Positions 1-5,855 of a stretch of DNA of 8,088 nucleotides are shown one piece after another; within the stretch, counting starts at the first letter, position 1, and the number at the start of each line of letters is the position of its first letter. A program made the translations under genes and the position numbers. Below the pieces are notes generated by a model. It made no database searches and had not been told where the DNA came from. It saw only the letters and a list, made by a program, of their open reading frames with translations. This stretch comes from Alphaproteobacteria bacterium (GTDB lineage: Bacteria > Pseudomonadota > Alphaproteobacteria > Puniceispirillales > UBA1172): positions 602 to 8,689 of the forward strand of contig JAGWAQ010000190.1 of NCBI GenBank assembly GCA_021296375.1, read 5' to 3'.

Positions 1-395
1 TCCGAAAGCCCGACGTTTTCCGGCGGCGACGCGCTGTTGCCGGAAGAGGCGAATGGCCAGACCCATGCCGACAAGATCACTTACGACGCCATCACCGATC
101 CTCAAAACCCCAGGTCCGGCCTGCTGGTGGGGACGCTGGGGGGCGCGCCGGGGTTCCGTCTGGCGGCGGCCAGCTCGAGCAATGACAATGCCGATTTCTT
201 CCTCCTCGACCAATTGCTTTATTACATTGGAACGGATTCCGGCGATTACGAGGCCAGCCCGCGGGACAAGCTGACGGTCCAGATCCTCGCCCTCAACGCC
301 CAGGGCAATGTCATTGATAACGAGGCGGTTGACGATAACAACGCCGACACCCCCCATGATTACGTCATCAACCTGCGGAATATTGATGACCTGGG
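1..395 (+). other. Cadherin-like domain A (partial)
   Basis: The segment has strand-like hydrophobic alternation (LLVGTL, FFLLDQLLYYIG, LTVQILAL, YVINLRN) separated by Asp/Asn/Gly loops, and an SGDYE where cadherin repeats have LDYE. It lacks a clean DENS/DxNDNxP pair, partly because its N-terminal part is near the window edge and its C-terminal part meets a frame change. Assignment to the cadherin-like superfamily is inference. Confidence 0.4.
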
Positions 396-432
396 GCCGT
401 ATTGGCGGCTTGCCCGTGGATGGCAACGGTGA
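1..432 (+). CDS. Adhesin fragment 1: cadherin-like domain, 5' open
   Basis: The frame is open from base 1 (first residues SESPTFSGGD), so no start codon is claimed; a TTG at 37 is only the first possible start and has no convincing ribosome binding site. The piece looks like a cadherin-type beta-sandwich: LLVGTL near codons 41-46, then LLYYIGTDSGDYE near 71-83, a strand DKLTVQILAL, and a closing YVINLRNIDD near 121-130, where cadherin repeats usually end in a strand plus a calcium-ligand Asp/Asn cluster. True coding appears to end around 397-412, where the frame shifts by one base. The last codons up to the TGA at 430 (RLARGWQR) are out-of-frame reading. The domain family is assigned from the strand pattern alone, so the exact family is uncertain. 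Confidence 0.6.
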   Translation, partial: SESPTFSGGDALLPEEANGQTHADKITYDAITDPQNPRSGLLVGTLGGAPGFRLAAASSSNDNADFFLLDQLLYYIGTDSGDYEASPRDKLTVQILALNAQGNVIDNEAVDDNNADTPHDYVINLRNIDDLGPYWRLARGWQR

Positions 433-898
433 CGCCATGGCGACGGTGACGGTGGATGAAAATTCCAATGCCGGTGGCGGCCAAATATTCCAGTTTCGGG
501 GGCGGGATGACGACGGCGACAGCGTCGGCTTTTCCCTGCAAGGGGGAGAGGACAACAACCTGTTCAAGCAGTCCACCAACCCCAACACCTCATTGCTTCA
601 GAAAAACCCCCTCAATTACGAGCATGATCAGGCGCGTTACGTGACGGAAGGCGGCGTCACCTACGCGGTGTTTGATGTGCGGGCACGGGTCCGCTCGAAC
701 TCCGGCAAGGACAACGCCGATGGCAATGACGAAGGCAATCGCGACGCGTTCCTGAACCTTGAGGTGCGGGTGCGGGATGTCAACGAAGCGCCGCTTGGCG
801 TGACCCCGAGCAGCACGGCGCGGCGCGCCGGCACCACCATCCGCCTTGAGGTGGATGAGCTTCAAGCTGGTGGAAGGCGAAGGCGCGCCCGCCGATAA
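410..898 (+). CDS. Adhesin fragment 2: cadherin-like repeat ending in DVNEAP
   Basis: This fragment continues fragment 1 in the next frame, from LPVDGNGDAMATVTVDENSN. It holds one well-formed cadherin-like repeat: an opening strand VTVDENS (bases about 449-469), an inner DDDGDSVGFSLQGG strand pair, LLQKNPLNYEHDQ (the cadherin LDYE-like position), a strand VTYAVFDVRARV, and the closing LEVRVRDVNEAP (bases about 758-793). DENS and DVNEAP are the calcium-ligand signatures between cadherin domains. The following repeat begins (GTTIRLEVDE), then the frame fails near 857-862. The residues before the stop at 896-898 (QAGGRRRRARR) are out-of-frame and unlike the acidic rest of the protein. No start codon is expected because this is internal sequence. 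Confidence 0.7.
   Translation: MPVDGNGDAMATVTVDENSNAGGGQIFQFRGRDDDGDSVGFSLQGGEDNNLFKQSTNPNTSLLQKNPLNYEHDQARYVTEGGVTYAVFDVRARVRSNSGKDNADGNDEGNRDAFLNLEVRVRDVNEAPLGVTPSSTARRAGTTIRLEVDELQAGGRRRRARR
428..793 (+). other. Cadherin-like domain B
   Basis: This is the best-formed cadherin-type domain in the window, about 120 residues, from ATVTVDENSN to VRVRDVNEAP. The start (VDENS), the middle (NYEHDQ) and the closing DVNEAP all sit in their usual order. Such repeats are common as stalk or adhesion units of bacterial giant proteins and bind calcium at the domain junctions. Confidence 0.65.
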
Positions 899-1077
899 CG
901 CGTTGTTCGAGGTCAATTCCACGTCCGGCGTGCTGGCGCTGAAGGCTGGCGCCGCCGTCAAAGCCGCGGGGGAGCTGTACGAGCTGAGGGTCGAGGTCGA
1001 GGACAGGGAGACCAGCAACCAGACCGGCGGCGGTGACTTCACCCGTGAATTCGACATCACCTTGCAGGAAACGCCGA
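784..1077 (+). other. Cadherin-like domain C, shortened and crossing a frame change
   Basis: It starts after DVNEAP with GVTPSSTARR and TIRLEVDE, jumps frame, and continues FKLVEGEG, ADNALFEV, STSGVLALKAG, ELYELRVEVED and FDITLQE. The sequence FxLVEGEG...FEVxxxSGVLxLKAG...YELRVEVED is a typical cadherin core. The stretch between the opening strand and FKLVEG is much shorter than in a normal repeat: LEVDE is directly followed by FKLVEG, without the usual intervening strand. This suggests that sequence has been lost around the frame change. Confidence 0.5.
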
Positions 1078-3968
1078 TAACGCCGCTTTACCTTACCATC
1101 GACCATGACAGCGACACCGCCACCCCGGCCCTGCGGCGCGACAGTTTTTTCCGCGACAGTGAAGGCAGCGGGGTGCTGGCGGAGAACACTGACGGCAAGG
1201 CGCGCTTTGATGACGGCGACCCCGTCGTGCTGGGGAGGTTGAGGACGGAGACCAGAGGGACCGATTTCCTGCGCATCAAGTCGGTGCAGGAGCTGAATGT
1301 CAATAATGTCACGGAGAGCATCACCGTGGGGGCAGGCGAGCAAGGTTATCAGGTCGATGACGGGGGTGAGGCCTTCGGGTTTGTTGCCGATCGCCCTCTG
1401 ACCTTGGCGAATATAATAGGGGCGAGAGATGCCTTTGTGGCTAAGACCCCCCTGACCATCACTAATGCCGCCTCGGGGCTGGACAACCCCGTCACCTTCA
1501 CAGCGTTTGTTTTTGAGCTGCGTGAAGATATTAACATTTATTTGTTTGATCTGCCGTTTTATGCCCTGCGGACGGATGATGGCTGGATCTTGACCGTGTC
1601 CTTTGGTGCTGAGTTCGACGCCCGCTTTGACGGCAGGGTCAATTTGCAGGATTACTTCAGGCTGGGCCAGGTCACGGCGAATACCGGGGCCGACAATACG
1701 CTTGACATCAGGGGGGATGTCGTCGCCGCGGGGGGGGATGTCACCTGGGTGGCGCCGACTATTCCGATTGAAGGTGGAGAGAAACTGTTCGCGCTGGTGC
1801 AGGACAGCTCGATCCCGAACCCTGACGCCAGCGAAGAAGCGCTGGCGGATGACGCGCCGTCCCATGTCATCAATATGGCAAGGCTGGAGCGGGATTTCCC
1901 CGATGACAGTTTCCATTCGCTCTATGTCATCAGGGATGATAACGGGGTGTTTGAATACGCTTTCGCGACGTCGAAGAAGCCCAGCAATTATTACAATGAT
2001 TTGAGTTCACAGACGGTGGTGCTGTACCTGGCGGGGGAAGAGGAGCCGATCCGGATCAGGGATGATTTTGGCCTCGATTCTTCAAGTTTCAATTACTGGT
2101 TTGCGGAAAAGTCGAGCGGCGGCATCTGGTCGCTGGAGCGCAGGGATAATTCCCCCTCAGGGGACAACCAGTTCCCGCTGGTCCGTGGCGGGCAAAACAA
2201 TGAACTCGCGTATGGGACGCGGGTTGAGGAGTTCCTGTTCGAGCCGTTGGGGCAGAGGCGCATTCCCTTCGGGACGGACGGCTTCCTCATCACCAAAAAC
2301 AATGTCGATGATACCTATGGCGGTGATTACGCCAATTATCAGGAGTTGTATGTTGTCAATGACGAGGACGGCAATTTCGCCTATGCCTTCACGACGTCGC
2401 GCATTCTCGTAAATTTTCAAGACCGGCAGGTCATCGACGGTAATGCCAAGGACCTGACGATCGTGCTTTACCTCAGGGGGCGCGAGGACCCGGTGCGAAT
2501 CAGGGATAATTTTGGCACCACCCGTGATGATGATGACAATTTCTGGTACGCCGAGGAGAAAAGCAACGGCGACTGGGACCTGGTGCGCAGCAACACAAGG
2601 CCCACCGGTGACAATCAATACCTGCTGGTTTCCGGCGGCAGGAACAGCGAGACCTCCGCTGGCCGTGAGGTTGACACGGACACGGGCTATCTGTTCACGG
2701 CCATCGAGGCAAAGGACGGCACGCTTGTCTATCTGGGGGATAACAGCGGCGATTTCGAGACCGGCGGGGTGGTGGCGATCGAGGTCGAGCAGGTGAGGTA
2801 TGAACACACGATTAAACTTGCCGATCTTGATGGCAGTGACGGCTTCCGCATCCCCGGCCGCGCCAATTTTGACGAAAGCGGCACCTCGGTGTCTACGGCG
2901 GGGGATGTCAACGGCGACGGGTTTGATGATTTTATCATCGGCACCCCGGGCGGTAACGCGGGGGGCAGTAACCGCGGCGTCAGCTATGTTGTTCTGGGGC
3001 GCGACACGACGCGCGACAGCAACACGACAGGGGATGATGATTTTGGCACCAGCTTTGATCTGACCAGCCTTGATGGCACCGCCTCGGGCTTCCGCATCGA
3101 CGGCGCCACCGGTAACGACTTGAGCGGCACTTCGGTGTCTTCGGCGGGGGACGTCAACGGTGACGGGTTTGATGATTTCATCATCGGCGCGCCAGGGGGT
3201 GACGGGGGGGCGCAGGACGGCGGCGAAAGCTACGTCGTGTTCGGGAAAAGGAGCGGATTTGGCAACAGCATCTCCCTTTCCGACATTGACGGCACCAACG
3301 GCTTCCGCCTTGACGGCGACGATTTGAATGACCGCAGCGGCAGCTCGGTGTCCGCGGCGGGGGATGTCAATGGTGACGGGTTTGATGACCTCATCATCGG
3401 CGCGCTCGATGCCGACCCCAATGGCGGCGGCAGTGGCGAAAGCTACGTTGTCTTCGGCAAATCGGGGGGAGCCTTGACGGGTTTGACGGCTTCCGCATCA
3501 ACGGCGTCAGCGGTGGCGATAAAAGCGGGCATTCCGTTTCGGGCGCAGGCGACATCAATAACGACGGGTTTGATGACCTCATCATCGGCGCGCCCTTCGG
3601 TGATGAGGGCGGCTCGAACCGCGGCGAAACCTACGTTGTCTTCGGGCGGAGCGGGGTCGCCAGCATTGACCTTGCCGACCTTAATGGCGGTGACGGCTTC
3701 CGCCTCGACGGCATCGGCAATGACGATGAAAGCGGGTATTCGGTCTCCGGTGCCGGTGATTTCAATGGTGACGGGATTGAAGACCTCGTCATCGGCGCCC
3801 GCCGTGCTGACCCTAGTGTTCTTCCTGGCGAAGACGACGGCGCCGCCTATGTTGTGTTCGGGCGCAACACGGCGGAAAACGGCGTCAGCTTTGCCGCCAG
3901 TATTGATCTTTCCGGCTTGCAGGGCGCGACGGGCTTTCGCATCGACGGCGTCGGCGGGGGCGATTTGA
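846..3968 (+). CDS. Adhesin fragment 3: cadherin-like end, unknown modules, FG-GAP blades 1-3
   Basis: Coding support in this frame runs from about 861 (FKLVEGEGAPADNALFEV) to about 3472. It completes a cadherin-like repeat (STSGVLALKAG, then YELRVEVED), crosses an unrecognised region with LAENTDG and VVLGRL strands, carries the duplicated module (1917-2204 and 2343-2651), then a short cadherin-like end (LVYLGDNSGDFE) and FG-GAP blades 1-3 beginning at IKLADLDG (2811). Blade 3 ends in YVVFGKSGG at about 3470. Beyond that the frame gives a Thr/Ala/Ser-rich reading (TASASTASAV...), which is the off-frame shadow of the repeat DNA, up to the TGA at 3966-3968. The propeller itself continues in another frame, so the C-terminal 165 or so codons of this open frame should not be treated as protein. 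No credible start or ribosome binding site is present at 846. Confidence 0.75.
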   Translation: MRWMSFKLVEGEGAPADNALFEVNSTSGVLALKAGAAVKAAGELYELRVEVEDRETSNQTGGGDFTREFDITLQETPITPLYLTIDHDSDTATPALRRDSFFRDSEGSGVLAENTDGKARFDDGDPVVLGRLRTETRGTDFLRIKSVQELNVNNVTESITVGAGEQGYQVDDGGEAFGFVADRPLTLANIIGARDAFVAKTPLTITNAASGLDNPVTFTAFVFELREDINIYLFDLPFYALRTDDGWILTVSFGAEFDARFDGRVNLQDYFRLGQVTANTGADNTLDIRGDVVAAGGDVTWVAPTIPIEGGEKLFALVQDSSIPNPDASEEALADDAPSHVINMARLERDFPDDSFHSLYVIRDDNGVFEYAFATSKKPSNYYNDLSSQTVVLYLAGEEEPIRIRDDFGLDSSSFNYWFAEKSSGGIWSLERRDNSPSGDNQFPLVRGGQNNELAYGTRVEEFLFEPLGQRRIPFGTDGFLITKNNVDDTYGGDYANYQELYVVNDEDGNFAYAFTTSRILVNFQDRQVIDGNAKDLTIVLYLRGREDPVRIRDNFGTTRDDDDNFWYAEEKSNGDWDLVRSNTRPTGDNQYLLVSGGRNSETSAGREVDTDTGYLFTAIEAKDGTLVYLGDNSGDFETGGVVAIEVEQVRYEHTIKLADLDGSDGFRIPGRANFDESGTSVSTAGDVNGDGFDDFIIGTPGGNAGGSNRGVSYVVLGRDTTRDSNTTGDDDFGTSFDLTSLDGTASGFRIDGATGNDLSGTSVSSAGDVNGDGFDDFIIGAPGGDGGAQDGGESYVVFGKRSGFGNSISLSDIDGTNGFRLDGDDLNDRSGSSVSAAGDVNGDGFDDLIIGALDADPNGGGSGESYVVFGKSGGALTGLTASASTASAVAIKAGIPFRAQATSITTGLMTSSSARPSVMRAARTAAKPTLSSGGAGSPALTLPTLMAVTASASTASAMTMKAGIRSPVPVISMVTGLKTSSSAPAVLTLVFFLAKTTAPPMLCSGATRRKTASALPPVLIFPACRARRAFASTASAGAI
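1081..1790 (+). other. Unrecognised region between cadherin-like part and duplicated modules
   Basis: About 235 residues. It begins PLYLTIDHDSDTATPALRRD and contains LAENTDG...VVLGRL, an opening reminiscent of cadherin strand A. It then passes through GYQVDDGGEAFGFV, PLTITNAASGLDNPVTF and a more hydrophobic, slightly AT-richer patch (INIYLFDLPFYALRTDD, bases about 1530-1577), and closes with VNLQDYFRLGQV and a Gly/Asp stretch containing a run of eight G. I cannot assign a family. The patch is too short and too charged at its edges to be a membrane helix with confidence. Confidence 0.35.
1917..2204 (+). repeat. Duplicated module, copy 1
   Basis: A unit of 96 residues that is repeated downstream. 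Landmarks in order: LYVIRDDNGVFEYAFATSK, VVLYLAGEEEPIRIRDDFG, YWFAEKSSGGIWSLERRDN, SGDNQFPLVRGGQNNE. Alternating strands with aromatic residues (Y, F, W) suggest a compact beta domain. I do not recognise it as a named family. It lies between the cadherin-like part and the propellers. Confidence 0.7.
2343..2651 (+). repeat. Duplicated module, copy 2
   Basis: A unit of 103 residues aligned end to end with the copy 426 bases upstream: LYVVNDEDGNFAYAFTTSR, TIVLYLRGREDPVRIRDNFG, FWYAEEKSNGDWDLVRSN, TGDNQYLLVSGGRNSE. By eye about half of the aligned residues match, including the RIRD-FG, the AE-KS-G-W and the GDNQ-LV-GG signatures. There are insertions after the first strand pair and before FWYAE. 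The copies are clearly old, unlike the near-identical propeller blades. Confidence 0.7.
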
Positions 3969-4357
3969 GCGGCACCTCGGTGTCAGGGGCGGGGGATGTC
4001 AACGGCGACGGGTTTGATGATTTCATCATCGGCGCGCCGAAAGGTGACCCGGGCGGCTCGAACCGCGGCGAAACCTACGTCGTCTTCGGCAAGTCGAGCA
4101 GCTTTGGCACCAGCATTGATCTTGCCGACCTTGACGGCAGTAACGGCTTCCGCATCGACGGCGTCAGCAATAATGACGACAGCGGCCACTCGGTCTCGGC
4201 GGCGGGGGATGTCAACGGTGACGGGTTTGATGACATCATCATCGGCGCGCTCAATGGTGACCCCGCAGGCGGCAACGCTGGCGAAAGCTACGTTGTCTTC
4301 GGCCGTGACACCACGAAAGACAGCAACACCACGGGGGATGATGATTTCGGCGCCAGC
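2811..4357 (+). other. Predicted beta-propeller 1 (FG-GAP blades 1-7)
   Basis: Blades 1-7 would make one seven-bladed ring. Phase is assigned simply by counting from the first clear blade (IKLADLDG), so the true boundary could be offset, because the N-terminal strand of a blade often closes the ring from the other end. It contains the 3-to-2 frame change between blades 3 and 4, a long linker after blade 1 and another after blade 7, and blade 5 with an expanded tail (RRADPSVLPGEDDGAAYVVFG). Confidence 0.45.
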
Positions 4358-5653
4358 ATTGACCTGTCGGGCCTGAGGGGCGCCAGCACCGGCTTCCGCA
4401 TCGACGGCGAGGGCCCTGATGACCAAAGCGGCAGGTCGGTTTCCGGCGCCGGGGACATCAACGGCGACGGGTTTGATGACCTCATCATCGGCGTGCCGGG
4501 GGGCGACCCCAGCGAAGGGCCAAACGCCGGTGAAATTGCCATTGTCTTTGGCAAGGCAAGCGGTTTTGGCAACAGCATCGACATTGACGACCTTAATGGC
4601 ACCAACGGCTTCGGTTTAGACGGCCAGGACGGGCAGGACAGAAGCGGCTGGTCGGTTTCCGGTGCCGGGGATGTCAATGGCGATGACATTGATGACTTCA
4701 TCATCGGCGCGCGGATGGCTGACGTTGACGGTAACACTGACAACGGCTCCACCTATGTTGTGTTCGGCAAGACAGGCAGCTTTGGCTCAAACCTCGACCT
4801 TGATGACCTTGACGGCTCCAACGGCTTCCGCCTTGACGGGGACAGCACGGGTGACCAAAGCGGGTATTCGGTTTCCGGTGCTGGCGATGTCAATGGCGAC
4901 GGGGTTGATGACATCATCATCGGCGCGCCGAACGGTGCCGCCGGCGGTTCGGCCAGCGGCGAAAGCTACGTTGTGTTCGGGCGCGACACGACGAAAAGTG
5001 GCGTCAGCTTTGGCTCAAGCCTCGACCTTGAAAACCTTGACGGCGATGACGGTTTCCGCCTCGACGGCGTCGGCGCTGATGACAACAGCGGCACCTCGGT
5101 GTCGGGGGCGGGGGACATCAACGGTGACGGGTTTGATGACATCATCATCGGCGCGCTAAACGGCGACCCTGGCGGCGTAGGCCGCGGCGAAAGCTACGTC
5201 GTCTTCGGCAAGAACGGCAATTTTGCCGCCAGCATCGACCTTGGAGACCTTGATGGCGATGACGGTTTCCGCCTTGACGGCGTCAGCAATAGCGACTTCA
5301 GCGGCTGGTCGGTATCGGGGGCAGGTGACATCAATAACGACGGCTATGATGACCTGATTATCGGCGCGCCGAACGGTGACGCTGGCGGGGATAACAGCGG
5401 CGAAAGCTACGTCGTTTATGGCCATGGCGGCAGTTTTGCCGCCAGCATCGACCTGTCCAGCCTTAACGGCGGCACCGGCCTTCGCCTCAACGGCGGCGAC
5501 GACGATGGCCATACCGGCAATTCGGTTTCCTCGGCGGGGGATGTCAATGGCGACGGGGTTGATGACCTCATCATCGGCGCGCCGCTCTCTGACGTCGGCG
5601 GCGCAGGCAGCGGCGAGACCTACGTCGTCTTCGGCAGGTCCAGGGTTGATTGA
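3473..5653 (+). CDS. Adhesin fragment 4: FG-GAP blades 4-13
   Basis: This is the continuation of the propeller array in frame 2, from LDGFDGFRING (3473) through ten blades to YVVFGRS at about 5641, followed by a TGA at 5651-5653. There is no ATG, GTG or TTG in this frame before the GTG at 3854, as expected for internal sequence; a gene finder would truncate it there and lose blades 4 and 5. Each blade carries the calcium loop DxNxDGxxD followed by IIGAP or a close variant, and ends in YVVFGK/R. Blades 8 (GEIAIVFGK) and 13 (GLRLNG, HTGNSVS) are the most diverged of this stretch. The sequence shows no catalytic residues; FG-GAP propellers typically serve ligand binding and structure. Confidence 0.8.
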   Translation, partial: LDGFDGFRINGVSGGDKSGHSVSGAGDINNDGFDDLIIGAPFGDEGGSNRGETYVVFGRSGVASIDLADLNGGDGFRLDGIGNDDESGYSVSGAGDFNGDGIEDLVIGARRADPSVLPGEDDGAAYVVFGRNTAENGVSFAASIDLSGLQGATGFRIDGVGGGDLSGTSVSGAGDVNGDGFDDFIIGAPKGDPGGSNRGETYVVFGKSSSFGTSIDLADLDGSNGFRIDGVSNNDDSGHSVSAAGDVNGDGFDDIIIGALNGDPAGGNAGESYVVFGRDTTKDSNTTGDDDFGASIDLSGLRGASTGFRIDGEGPDDQSGRSVSGAGDINGDGFDDLIIGVPGGDPSEGPNAGEIAIVFGKASGFGNSIDIDDLNGTNGFGLDGQDGQDRSGWSVSGAGDVNGDDIDDFIIGARMADVDGNTDNGSTYVVFGKTGSFGSNLDLDDLDGSNGFRLDGDSTGDQSGYSVSGAGDVNGDGVDDIIIGAPNGAAGGSASGESYVVFGRDTTKSGVSFGSSLDLENLDGDDGFRLDGVGADDNSGTSVSGAGDINGDGFDDIIIGALNGDPGGVGRGESYVVFGKNGNFAASIDLGDLDGDDGFRLDGVSNSDFSGWSVSGAGDINNDGYDDLIIGAPNGDAGGDNSGESYVVYGHGGSFAASIDLSSLNGGTGLRLNGGDDDGHTGNSVSSAGDVNGDGVDDLIIGAPLSDVGGAGSGETYVVFGRSRVD

Positions 5654-5855
5654 AGACCTTGATGGCACGAATGGCTTCCGCCTTGACGGCGTCGGCGCTG
5701 ACGACCGGAGCGGCGCCTCGGTATCCGGCGCCGGGGACGTCAACGGGGACGGGTTTGATGACCTCATCATTGGCGCGCGGTTCGGCGATGAGAACGGGGG
5801 GCAAAGCGGCGAAACTTACGTCGTCTTCGGCAAGAAGAGCGGGTTTACCGCCAGC
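4358..5855 (+). other. Predicted beta-propeller 2 (FG-GAP blades 8-14)
   Basis: Seven further blades from IDLSGLRGASTGFRIDG. Blade 9 carries the only loop without the central glycine (DVNGDDIDD). Blade 8 has GEIAIVFGK in place of GESYVVFGK. Blade 13 has lost the GFR and SG signatures. The frame change between blades 13 and 14 lies inside this ring. Confidence 0.45.

Noticed and set aside
37..39. TTG as the gene start
   Set aside because: The frame is open and protein-like upstream to base 1, and no ribosome binding site is visible, so the gene most likely starts before the window.
780..1916. Minus-strand open frame of 378 codons opposite the cadherin-like region
   Set aside because: It overlies a well-supported plus-strand protein, shows no domain-like pattern, and results from GC-rich codon use that avoids stops on the opposite strand.
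2157..2807. Minus-strand open frame of 216 codons
   Set aside because: It lies opposite the duplicated modules, which are conserved as protein on the plus strand. The antisense reading has no recognisable features.
3464..3469. Programmed frameshifting or phase variation at the six-G run
   Set aside because: There is no clear slippery heptamer with a downstream structure, the other four breaks have no comparable run, and linker residues are missing at this site, so an indel explains it better.
3996..4376. Plus-strand frames with repeated MSTATGLMTSSSAR-like motifs (several along 2800-7600)
   Set aside because: These are out-of-phase readings of the same blade DNA. Their start codons sit inside GATGTCAACGG of the calcium loop.
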